64,000 nt of DNA from contig NZ_OX458329.1 of the NCBI RefSeq assembly GCF_949769255.1, positions 1,860,001-1,924,000 on the forward strand, given 5' to 3'. Position numbers and translations under genes: made by a program. Within the stretch, counting starts at the first letter, position 1. Every line of letters starts with the position of its first letter. Shown piece by piece: positions 36,099 through 43,759 of this stretch. The notes beneath the pieces were generated by a model that saw only the letters and a program-made list of their open reading frames with translations, searched no databases and was not told the DNA's origin. The stretch comes from Mobiluncus massiliensis (GTDB lineage Bacteria > Actinomycetota > Actinomycetes > Actinomycetales > Actinomycetaceae).

Positions 36099-37388
36099 AT
36101 GATTGATTTGCGTGCGATGAAAGACAATCCGGAACCGATGCGAGCCTCTCAGGTGGCTCGTGGTAACGACCCCGCAACTGTAGACCAAGCCTTAGCCGCC
36201 GATGAACGCCGCCGGGCGGCGCTGACTGCTTTTGAAACAGCGCGCGCCGAGCAAAAGGCCTTTTCCAAGAAAATCGGCAGTGCCTCGAAAGAGGAACGCC
36301 CCGCCCTGCTGGAGCAGGCCAAGAAGCTGAGTGAAAACGTTAAGGCTTTGGAAGATGCCTCCAACCAGGCTGCTGAGGAAGCCAAGCGGGCCGCGATGGT
36401 GCTGGAAAACCTGATTTTGGACGGGGTACCTTCCGGCGGTGAGGACGACTACGAGGTCCTGGGCCAGGAAGGTGTAGCGATTCGTGACTTTGAGGCGGAA
36501 GGCTTCACCCCTAAGGATCATCTCGACCTGGGTATCGGTTTGGATGCCATCGACACCGACCGGGGCGCGAAGGTATCGGGAGCTCGTTTTTATTATCTGA
36601 AAGGCGTGGGTGCCCGTCTGGAGCTGGCAATCCTCAATGCTGCTTTCGACACCGCCATGGCTCACGGGTTCACCCCGATGATTACGCCGTGCATGGTGTC
36701 GCCTGAGACTATGAGCGGGACGGGATTCTTGGGTGAGCACTCGGACGAAATTTACTACTTGCCTGCTGATGAACTCTATTTGACCGGCACCTCGGAGGTC
36801 GCTCTGGCTGGCTATCACACGAATGAAATCATCGATCTATCCGCCGGTCCCAAGCGCTATACCGGATGGTCAGCTTGTTTTAGGCGCGAGGCAGGTTCCT
36901 ACGGCAAAGACACGCGCGGCATTATTCGCGTCCACCAGTTCCACAAGGTCGAGATGTTTTCCTATTGCAAACCGGAAGATGCGCTGGCGGAGCACCAAAA
37001 GCTGCTCAATATGGAACGTGAAATGCTCGCCAAGGTGGAGCTACCCTATCGGGTCATCAATACCGCGGCCGGGGATCTCGGTTCGAGCGCGGCGCAAAAG
37101 TTTGACTGCGAAGCCTGGCTTCCCACCCAGAAGCGCTTTATGGAGGTGACCTCCACTTCAAACTGCACGACTTTCCAGGCACGCCGCCTGGGGATTCGCT
37201 ACCGTGATGCGGAGGGGAAACCGCAGGTCTGTGCCACTTTGAACGGGACGTTGGGGACTACGCGCTGGATTGTGGCTATTTTAGAAAACCACCAGCAGGC
37301 CGACGGCTCGGTGCGGGTTCCCGCCGGATTGCGTCCCTATCTGGGCGGGTTGGAAGTTCTGGAACCTATCAGTCAACCAGGTAAATAA
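36099..37388 (+). CDS. serS: Seryl-tRNA synthetase
   Basis: This 429-residue class II synthetase charges tRNA-Ser. The N-terminal coiled-coil arm (about 30-105, rich in alanine, glutamate and lysine) grips the long variable arm of the tRNA. Motif 2 is [16 protein letters not shown], preceded by the TGTSEVAL serine-site loop, and motif 3 is [17 protein letters not shown]. Three of its tRNA substrates are encoded in this window (9374, 41492 and 41672). The gene seems to be transcribed without a leader. Confidence 0.98.
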   Translation: MIDLRAMKDNPEPMRASQVARGNDPATVDQALAADERRRAALTAFETARAEQKAFSKKIGSASKEERPALLEQAKKLSENVKALEDASNQAAEEAKRAAMVLENLILDGVPSGGEDDYEVLGQEGVAIRDFEAEGFTPKDHLDLGIGLDAIDTDRGAKVSGARFYYLKGVGARLELAILNAAFDTAMAHGFTPMITPCMVSPETMSGTGFLGEHSDEIYYLPADELYLTGTSEVALAGYHTNEIIDLSAGPKRYTGWSACFRREAGSYGKDTRGIIRVHQFHKVEMFSYCKPEDALAEHQKLLNMEREMLAKVELPYRVINTAAGDLGSSAAQKFDCEAWLPTQKRFMEVTSTSNCTTFQARRLGIRYRDAEGKPQVCATLNGTLGTTRWIVAILENHQQADGSVRVPAGLRPYLGGLEVLEPISQPGK

Positions 37389-37435
37389 CTTGAATCTTTT
37401 TCCATCAGGATATTAACCCGATTCCGGAGGTTTTT

Positions 37436-38305
37436 TTGGGCGAGTATGCCGAACAAGTCACGCGCCACGCTATCGCGCTGGGACTAATGGGCTTGCCCAA
37501 AAGTCCTCGTGACGTGTTGGTCTCCCTGGACATTGACGGCACTATAGTCACCCCAGAACAGCAGATTTATCCCAAAGTAAAGGAATATGCCGATCGACTC
37601 CGTATTGGTGGGGTGCATATCTGCATCACCACAGGACGTTCCGTTCCCGCAACCCTGCCGGTGGTGGAAGGGCTAGAACTGGAAAGCGCCTGGATTGCCA
37701 GCGCCAATGGCTCCTTGGTCGGTCATTATACGCAAACTGACGGTTACGCCCTGACGAATCAATATACTTTCGATCCTCGTCCTATAGTGGCTCGCGTGCT
37801 GCAGGTTCTACCCGAAGCCTGCATTGGAGTGGAGGACAATCCCCTCGGTTTCCGGGTTTCCAAGCCTTTCCCTCCCGGAGAACTGCGTGAAACCCTGGAG
37901 GTTCAAGACCTCGATACACTTTTGGCGACCCCGGTTTCCCGAGTGGTCATTCGTGAACCCCAGTTGAATAACGAGGAATTTCATTGCGCGGTTAATCGCA
38001 TTGATTTTACCGGGGTGGAACACGCTATCGGGTGGCGTTCCTGGCTGGACATCAACCCTCCGGGAACTTCAAAAGGGCATGGACTTGCCACTGTTTGTGA
38101 GAATTTAGGGGTTGACTTGGGTCACACTATTGCCATCGGAGACGGAGGTAACGATATCCCCCTGCTGCGGACCGCTGGTTACGGTGTCGCCATGGGAAAT
38201 GCTCGCCCCGAAGTCAAGGCAGCCGCAGCCGCCACTACCCTGCCGGACACGAAGCAGGGTGCGGGTGCAGTCTTGGAAGCTCTCACCCAAGTAATGGGAC
38301 TTTGA
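37436..38305 (+). CDS. HAD-superfamily phosphatase, Cof type
   Basis: This 289-residue hydrolase has the HAD motifs in order: DIDGTIVTPE with the nucleophilic aspartate (about residue 32), TTGRS as motif II, a lysine in a PPGTSKGHGLAT context as motif III and GDGGNDIPLLRTAGYGVAMGNA as motif IV with the metal-binding aspartates. The cap between motifs II and III is of the Cof (C2B) type, which usually acts on sugar phosphates or nucleotide cofactors. The TTG start has GGAGG 5 bases upstream. It follows serS after 47 bases and may be co-transcribed. The substrate is unknown. Confidence 0.88.
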   Translation: MGEYAEQVTRHAIALGLMGLPKSPRDVLVSLDIDGTIVTPEQQIYPKVKEYADRLRIGGVHICITTGRSVPATLPVVEGLELESAWIASANGSLVGHYTQTDGYALTNQYTFDPRPIVARVLQVLPEACIGVEDNPLGFRVSKPFPPGELRETLEVQDLDTLLATPVSRVVIREPQLNNEEFHCAVNRIDFTGVEHAIGWRSWLDINPPGTSKGHGLATVCENLGVDLGHTIAIGDGGNDIPLLRTAGYGVAMGNARPEVKAAAAATTLPDTKQGAGAVLEALTQVMGL

Positions 38306-38478
38306 AGCACCCGAAGCCTCCAGGGTGAATCGGTTACCCGATAAAAATCTGCCGAAGGCGACGCGAAACTTACTCTCTCAAGCAATTAATAAGTGTTGAA
38401 AATTCAACCGAAGTCCAAAAAACTTAGGAATCAACGGGTAAAATTTTCGTATCGATGGCTGGTGAGGAGGGAGCGACA

Positions 38479-39786
38479 ATGCCAAGATTCGATTCCACTG
38501 AACATGTTCGTTGGCTAGGAAATCACCTGCAAACGGTGCTGGAATACGGCCAGCACGCATATATTCACGGCGGTTTTGGGTACATTCGCAGCGATGGGAG
38601 CGTCGATACAGCAAAACCTGTGGAGCTCGATTTGACGGCTCGCTCGACCTACATTTATGCCGTAGCTTCGTTATTGGGAATCCCCGGATCTCTGCGACGG
38701 TGCGAACACGGAGTCCAAGCCATCACACATGCATTCAAAGATCCTGACTACGATGGCTGGTTTTCTTTGATTGAACCAATTCAAGAACGCCAAAAGTTAG
38801 CGAATACGCGTGGCATACCTGCGGGGACAGAGGGGAATCGGAAAAGCTCACGGGCTATGTCCTATCTTTTGGAGGCAGCTGCCGCAGCTTCATTAACCCC
38901 TGTCAGTAGCGCTAAAGACTTACTGAAACAAGCCATCAAAGTCGAAGAAAAATACTTTTGGGACGAAGAACTTGGCCGTGTAAACGAAAACTTCGAGCGC
39001 GATTTTTCTGAGATGGAAAGCTATCACGGCATGAGCTCAAATCTGCACGCAGTCTCGGCTTTTCTCGCTGTCGGTGATGCCACTCAAGACAAAAAGTGGA
39101 TTGAACGAGCCTCGCGGATTGTTTCATTTGCCATGGAGCAAGCCCGGAACAATAATTGGCGTGTCCCAGAACATTTCGATGGAAATTGGAATCTGGATCG
39201 AAACTACAACGTCGGCACTCCAGCCGACCCGCGCCGACCCTATGGAATCAACGTCGGACACAATTTTGGCTGGTCACGGAAAATTGTCCAAGTCGCTGCC
39301 GCTTCACAAAAAAACGGTCTCGAGCCACCGAAAGATTACTTGCACGTGGCCCGGGAGATCTTTAATCGAACAGCCTCAGATTCGTGGTGTAAAGACGGCC
39401 ACAGCGGTATTTTCTTTACCGTGGACTACCAAGGTAAACCTTTGATGCGTCAGCGGTTTACCTGGGTCCTCACGGAAGCCATCCAAGCTGTAGTAGCCCT
39501 GGTTTTTGAGTTGCGTGAACAGGGTGCCTCAGTGGAAGAATTGGAACCTTACCTCGAGCTTTACTATCGATGGTGGGACTATTTGGAAGGATACGTAATC
39601 CAAAGTGATGGCTACTGGGTAGGCGAGCTGAACGCAAACAACCTACCTGATGACACCGTATGGCCCGGGGCTCCCGATATTTTTCATTCGGTGAGAGTAC
39701 TGCTGGCTCCACGTTTGCCGAACGCTCTCTCCACCCCGGCCGCGATTGCCCAAGGCTACCTGGATCACCCTCATCGCACCGAATGA
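38479..39786 (+). CDS. AGE-family sugar isomerase (YihS/mannose isomerase-like)
   Basis: This 435-residue alpha/alpha-barrel enzyme belongs to the N-acylglucosamine 2-epimerase superfamily. The start RWLGNHLQTVLEYGQ and the GGFGYIRSDGS and LDLTARSTYIYAVA segments resemble YihS, which isomerises sulfoquinovose, mannose and related aldoses to ketoses. The catalytic histidines are suggested in SYHGMSSNLH and INVGHNFGWSRK. An in-frame ATG at 38455 is set aside because GGAGGGAG precedes the ATG at 38479. The gene appears somewhat lower in G+C than its neighbours, and an AT-rich stretch of about 170 bases lies upstream, so acquisition by transfer is possible. No transporter or kinase is adjacent, so the sugar is unknown. 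Confidence 0.85.
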   Translation: MPRFDSTEHVRWLGNHLQTVLEYGQHAYIHGGFGYIRSDGSVDTAKPVELDLTARSTYIYAVASLLGIPGSLRRCEHGVQAITHAFKDPDYDGWFSLIEPIQERQKLANTRGIPAGTEGNRKSSRAMSYLLEAAAAASLTPVSSAKDLLKQAIKVEEKYFWDEELGRVNENFERDFSEMESYHGMSSNLHAVSAFLAVGDATQDKKWIERASRIVSFAMEQARNNNWRVPEHFDGNWNLDRNYNVGTPADPRRPYGINVGHNFGWSRKIVQVAAASQKNGLEPPKDYLHVAREIFNRTASDSWCKDGHSGIFFTVDYQGKPLMRQRFTWVLTEAIQAVVALVFELREQGASVEELEPYLELYYRWWDYLEGYVIQSDGYWVGELNANNLPDDTVWPGAPDIFHSVRVLLAPRLPNALSTPAAIAQGYLDHPHRTE

Positions 39787-39929
39787 CATGACGGTCTGTA
39801 GGTACAGTCGCTCCCATTTGTCTGCCGAGGCTGATACCCAGGTTCTGGAACAGCGCCCTAGTCGTCGCAACTGAGCCCGGCAGCCCCATCTCACGCTCGG
39901 TAAATCGTCAACCGCGTCAACGAATGGAA

Positions 39930-41351
39930 TCAGACATCTCGGTACGAACCTACCCGGTGCAACCGGATAGAGTTGGTATTGCCCTCTTGCCCTGGGGGGA
40001 GACCTCCCACAAACACGGCAACTTGGTCTCGTTGGACAATACCGCGTTCCAGCAAAATATCTTCCGCCTCATGAATCATCAGATAGAGTCGCTGCGCCAT
40101 TTTGATGGGATAGGTTTGAATCCCCCATTCCAGAGCCAATTGGCGACGGACGTGTTCGTGATAGCAGAACACATACAGAGGTATTGTGGAGCGCAATCGA
40201 GCCAACCGGTGAGCTGTAGCTCCAGAATTTGTGAAAGCCGCCACGAACTCAGAATTGGTTGACTTCGCAATCAAAACCGAATGACGCGCGATGATGGATT
40301 CCCAATCAAGGTCGCCGTCCTTGAGTTTCGCGAAGTGGCGCGTTCCTAGCTCTTCAGCAGCTTCGATGGTTTTTGCCATCGTTTCTACGGCTTGAATCGG
40401 ATAGCTGCCCACCGCTGTCTCGCCTGAAAGCATGACCGCGCTAGCCCCATCCCACACCGCATTGGCACAGTCTGAGGCTTCTGCTCTGGTGGGACGCGCG
40501 TTGCAAATCATGGATTCCAGCACTTGGGTAGCCACTATTACCGGTTTTGCTTCAGCACGGCACAATTCGATGGCTCTCTTTTGCACGGTAGGAATTTCCT
40601 CCAGCGGCATTTCCACCCCGAGATCACCGCGAGCCACCATGATGGCATCGAAGGCGTGAATAATTTCCTGCAAATGATTCACAGCCTGGGGTTTTTCAAT
40701 TTTGGCGATAACCGGGAGGCGATGCCCAACTTCGTCCATTATCCGATGCACGTCATCCAGGTCATCTGCCCGACGCACAAATGACAGGGCAATGAAGTCA
40801 ACGTCCTGGGTCAGGGCCCAACGCAAGTCGTCTTTATCTTTTTCGGAAAGAGCCGGTACGGAAACAGCCACGCCCGGCAAGTTCAGCCCTTTATGATCCG
40901 ATACTGTTCCGGGAACCTCGACTTTTGTCACCACATCCTCACCTTCGATGCGAGTGACCCTAACTTGCACGTTACCGTCATCAATCAAAAGCACATCACC
41001 GGGATGACAGTCGCCTGGCAGTCCCTTGAAAGTCGTGGAGACGATGCTGGCATCCCCCGGTACATCACGGGTGGTAATGGTGAAATCCTGCCCCAGAAGG
41101 AGAGTTTCAACACCGTTGACGAACGTCCCCAGGCGAATCTTGGGACCCTGTAAGTCAACCAGGACAGCCACGGGATGTTCAAATTCTTTCTCAACTCGGC
41201 GTACCAAGTCGATTTGCTCAGCTGCCTCCGCTTGAGTGCCGTGGGAACGATTGATACGCACCACATTCATCCCGGCTTGCATCAAGGAACGAATCTTGTC
41301 CTCGGAATTCGTGGCGGGGCCGAGGGTACAGACAATTTTGGAACGACGCAT
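39930..41351 (-). CDS. pyk: Pyruvate kinase
   Basis: This 473-residue glycolytic enzyme makes pyruvate and ATP from phosphoenolpyruvate. It opens MRRSKIVCTLGPATNSEDKI, followed by RINRSHG with the substrate-binding arginine, the metal and active-site region VIAKIEKPQAVNHL (active lysine) and MVARGDLGVEMPLEEIP. The B domain (about 70-170) and the C-terminal allosteric domain are present. A TAGCCT hexamer ends 6 bases before the ATG at 41351, so the mRNA is probably leaderless. It is convergent with the sugar-isomerase gene, with 143 bases between that show no clear feature. Confidence 0.97.
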   Translation of the reverse strand: MRRSKIVCTLGPATNSEDKIRSLMQAGMNVVRINRSHGTQAEAAEQIDLVRRVEKEFEHPVAVLVDLQGPKIRLGTFVNGVETLLLGQDFTITTRDVPGDASIVSTTFKGLPGDCHPGDVLLIDDGNVQVRVTRIEGEDVVTKVEVPGTVSDHKGLNLPGVAVSVPALSEKDKDDLRWALTQDVDFIALSFVRRADDLDDVHRIMDEVGHRLPVIAKIEKPQAVNHLQEIIHAFDAIMVARGDLGVEMPLEEIPTVQKRAIELCRAEAKPVIVATQVLESMICNARPTRAEASDCANAVWDGASAVMLSGETAVGSYPIQAVETMAKTIEAAEELGTRHFAKLKDGDLDWESIIARHSVLIAKSTNSEFVAAFTNSGATAHRLARLRSTIPLYVFCYHEHVRRQLALEWGIQTYPIKMAQRLYLMIHEAEDILLERGIVQRDQVAVFVGGLPPGQEGNTNSIRLHRVGSYRDV

Positions 41352-41357
41352 AGTACA

Positions 41358-41363
41358 AGGCTA
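41358..41363 (-). promoter_or_regulatory. Leaderless -10 box of pyk
   Basis: TAGCCT on the minus strand ends 6 bases before the pyk ATG at 41351. No ribosome-binding site is present. Confidence 0.45.
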
Positions 41364-41455
41364 TCTCCATTAACCGGCAAAACTGAAAGGAATTAACTCT
41401 ATATCTCGTGGGACAGATGCCGCACGATAGAGAACTTGGATCTGCCAGTAAGTAT

Positions 41456-41487
41456 AAAAATTCCCGCGTCACTACAGGTGACGCGGG
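41456..41487 (-). terminator. Terminator of tRNA-Ser(GCT)
   Basis: A perfect 10-bp stem cccgcgtcac/gtgacgcggg with a TACAG-type loop is followed on the minus strand by AATTTTT (T run 41456-41460), directly behind the tRNA. Confidence 0.85.
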
Positions 41488-41491
41488 ATTG

Positions 41492-41577
41492 CGGAGACGA
41501 CAGGATTTGAACCTGCGAGGGGCAAGGCCCCTAACACCTTAGCAGGGTGCCGCTTTCGGCCGCTCAGCCACGTCTCC
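41492..41577 (-). tRNA. tRNA-Ser (anticodon GCT)
   Basis: The gene is 86 bases on the minus strand. The acceptor GGAGACG pairs with CGTCTCC, the discriminator is G, and the anticodon loop CTGCTAA gives GCT. It has a long variable arm. A TTGGAA/TAGAGT promoter (41612-41617 and 41588-41593, minus strand, 18-base spacer) precedes it. Confidence 0.95.
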
Positions 41578-41620
41578 AAGGGTTTTAACTCTAGCGAAAT
41601 TCCCGCAGATTTTCCAAAAG

Positions 41621-41649
41621 TCGGCAGCACGGCTTTCACCTGATAGAAT
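41621..41649 (+). promoter_or_regulatory. Promoter of tRNA-Ser(TGA)
   Basis: TCGGCA (41621-41626), a 17-base spacer and TAGAAT (41644-41649) lie 22 bases before the tRNA. It is back to back with the promoter of the divergent tRNA-Ser(GCT). Confidence 0.65.
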
Positions 41650-41671
41650 CTGTATCACGCTTTTCGCGCAT

Positions 41672-41756
41672 GGAGGGCTGACAGAGCGGCCGAATGTGAC
41701 GGTCTTGAAAACCGTTGTGGGGAAACTCACCGGGGGTTCGAATCCCTCGCCCTCCG
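41672..41756 (+). tRNA. tRNA-Ser (anticodon TGA)
   Basis: The gene is 85 bases. The acceptor GGAGGGC pairs with GCCCTCC, the discriminator is G, and the anticodon loop CTTGAAA gives TGA. The T-arm is GGGGGTTCGAATCCC. The last 13 bases are the first bases of a tandem 146-bp repeat, and the T-arm is followed directly by its own inverted copy (see the repeat at 41744). Confidence 0.95.
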
Positions 41757-41777
41757 CGAGGGATTCGAACCCCCGGT
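41729..41777. repeat. 21-bp inverted copy of the tRNA-Ser T-arm
   Basis: Bases 41729-41749, which make up most of the T-arm and part of the 3' acceptor strand of tRNA-Ser(TGA), are repeated perfectly in inverse orientation at 41757-41777, with a 7-base loop (ccctccg). In the primary transcript this hairpin would compete with the T-arm fold. Confidence 0.85.
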
Positions 41778-42035
41778 TCACTGGCGCGGGCGGCAGCAAG
41801 CAACGCTTGCATGAGCCGCCGCGAAAACGGTGAAGCCGTTAAGAAACGACCACGATTGGTCGTTTCAGGCGAAACACCACAAAACAACACCCTCGCCCTC
41901 CGCGAGGGATTCGAACCCCCGGTTCACTGGCGCGGGCGGCAGCGAGCGAAGCTAGCATGAGCCGCCGCGAAAACGGTGAAGCCGTTAAGAAACGACCACG
42001 ATTGGTCGTTTCAGGCGAAACACCACAAAACAACA
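41744..42035. repeat. Two tandem 146-bp structured units starting at the tRNA-Ser 3' end
   Basis: Unit 1 is 41744-41889 and unit 2 is 41890-42035, identical at 142 of 146 positions. Each begins with the last 13 bases of the tRNA, then the inverted T-arm, then three hairpins: a GC-rich one capped by gcaagc/gcttgc (unit 1), AACGG/CCGTT, and a 10-bp gaaacgacca/tggtcgtttc. Each ends in an unpaired, A/C-rich tail of about 23 bases. All four differences lie in the cap of the first hairpin. Unit 2 is followed by a short cctacg/cgtagg hairpin. Open frames here are by-products of tRNA-like sequence. Confidence 0.85.
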
Positions 42036-42037
42036 CC

Positions 42038-43065
42038 TACGCGCTCGTAGGAAATACATCTATGCAGGCTGAAGCCTTTTAGTTAGCTAAATAATGGTAT
42101 AACCGTCCATATGCTTCAAATAGAATTTATTTATAGGTAATACATGCTAACTAAAGCTAAAACATCTAAAATACGTAGACCGTCCCTTTATAATCTTATT
42201 TACATTCCATGTGCGGTACTTTGGCAAAAACAGCAGTTTCATATATACATATGCAACATTTGCTATCTACTATGTTACATGGCTTACTGATAGAAAAATC
42301 TATCAAGTACTCCAAACAAAGCGGTAGCGCTGTTTCCGTGGCTAATATGGCTAAATATCTGGCTCGGTATCTATAGTACTCTGCCTATATTTATATATGT
42401 CATTATCATTTAAACATAACAAATATTGACTAATCGAATGTAATTTCTTTGATAACGTAACATGCAGATAACTAATGTATATAGCTGTATAAATAGAAAC
42501 CACTATAGATTCTACCTATATATGTCTACCCTTAGAATTTTGAGCGGATTTCAGACAAACAGGATTATACCATATAAATCAGTCTTATTTCTAGTGTTAT
42601 TAGCCTTAAGGACATGAAACTACTACAATTACAATAGGATACTTGCTGCATTCTTTAAATTGCAAGAAACCAATGTATACAGTAGCATAACAGTTGTAAA
42701 ACGGTGAGATTCTAAATTATCAAAGTTCAACCAACAAAAGGGCCCAACAGTATCAAAATAGCTCTAATAGCTCTGTATTCAATAACACTCTTAAAGCACA
42801 TAAAAGCCGAGCAAACGCCAGATTATGCGGGCAGCCAGGAGGGTAGGCTACAAGATAGCATACCGCGGCTTACGGTCGCACCCTAACGTACACCGGCCTC
42901 GCCCGGTTCAATCGCGTTTACTCAACGTCATATTCCGCGTCAGAAGTCATAAAATGGACACTGAGGCTCTGTTCCACACTGCAGCGTTGGCTCAAGAGGC
43001 CTGCCAGACACGATTGTCGGGCAAACTACCTAGCTAGCAACTGCTCACGACACTCAGGAGGATTC
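42038..43065. other. AT-rich gene-free stretch
   Basis: From about 42060 to 42820 the sequence is markedly AT-rich compared with its surroundings and has no credible open frame on either strand. Visible structure is limited: a 9-bp inverted pair (ttagttagc at 42079-42087 with gctaactaa at 42146-42154) and a 6-bp hairpin gataga/tctatc at 42289-42304. G+C returns to normal near 42830, and the eda promoter is probably in 42900-43050. Confidence 0.6.
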
Positions 43066-43695
43066 ATGATGGAAATGGATGCGGTTATCAAGCAAAATCC
43101 CCTCATCCCGGTGGTAGTTCTGGACGACGCGAAAGATGCCTTGACATTGGCTGATGCTCTGCTTGCGGGAGGCATCACCACAGCTGAGGTTACCTTCCGC
43201 ACCGATGCGGCAGCGGCAGCTATAGCGCAAATGTCCCAGCACAGCGATATTTTGGTGGGGGCGGGCACTGTCACGAATCTGGAACAGGCTCGGACCGCCA
43301 TCGATTCGGGGGCAAAGTACCTGGTCATGCCCGGTTACGATCAGGACCTAGTGGATTACTGCCTAGCTAACCAAGTGCCCGTTTTGCCCGGCGCTACCGA
43401 TGCTTCTTGGCTGATGAAAGCCGTCAATTCGGGCTTGAAATACGTCAAGTTCTTTCCCGCACAAGCCTCGGGCGGGCTACCCGTGATTTCCGCGCTTTCC
43501 GGTCCTTTCCCGCAGGTACAGTTTGTCCCGACCGGCGGTATCTCAAAGGATAATCTGGCCCAGTATCTGGCTCACCCACAGGTTCCTGCCTGTGGTGGTT
43601 CTTGGATTGCCACCCGACAGTTAATCGCCCAGGGTGATTTCGGCGAAATTACCTCCCGGGCTGCCGATGCTCTAAAGATTGCGGCAACTCGCTGA
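43066..43695 (+). CDS. eda: 2-keto-3-deoxy-6-phosphogluconate aldolase
   Basis: This 209-residue class I aldolase cleaves KDPG to pyruvate and glyceraldehyde 3-phosphate. The catalytic glutamate is in AEVTFRTDAA, the Schiff-base lysine in KYVKFFPAQASGG, and GAGTV, PGATDASWL and the phosphate-binding GGSWI are all present. Two ATGs in a row (43066 and 43069) follow AGGAGG; the second has the better spacing. No 6-phosphogluconate dehydratase (edd) lies in this window. It is convergent with gnd and belongs, by content, to the gluconate module. Confidence 0.92.
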   Translation: MMEMDAVIKQNPLIPVVVLDDAKDALTLADALLAGGITTAEVTFRTDAAAAAIAQMSQHSDILVGAGTVTNLEQARTAIDSGAKYLVMPGYDQDLVDYCLANQVPVLPGATDASWLMKAVNSGLKYVKFFPAQASGGLPVISALSGPFPQVQFVPTGGISKDNLAQYLAHPQVPACGGSWIATRQLIAQGDFGEITSRAADALKIAATR

Positions 43696-43711
43696 AAACT
43701 ACACCAGGCTG

Positions 43712-43744
43712 AACGTGGCACTCCCCTATTGGGTGAACCACGTT
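43712..43744. terminator. Candidate hairpin between eda and gnd
   Basis: An aacgtgg/ccacgtt 7-bp stem encloses a smaller CCC/GGG pairing between two convergent genes. It lacks a clear T run, so it may be a weak or structural terminator. Confidence 0.4.
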
Positions 43745-43759
43745 AACTTCAAATTACTG

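Noticed and set aside
41744-42035. Possible CRISPR array
   Set aside because: There are only two units, each 146 bp and nearly identical throughout, with no short repeats and unique spacers and no cas genes.
41636-42036. Open frames on both strands across the tRNA-Ser repeats, some containing the GFEPP-type peptide
   Set aside because: These peptides are translations of tRNA T-arm sequence and its inverted copy. They lack start signals and are a known annotation artefact.
42825-43037. Small open frame before eda
   Set aside because: It has no ribosome-binding site and no recognisable similarity, and it covers the probable eda promoter region.
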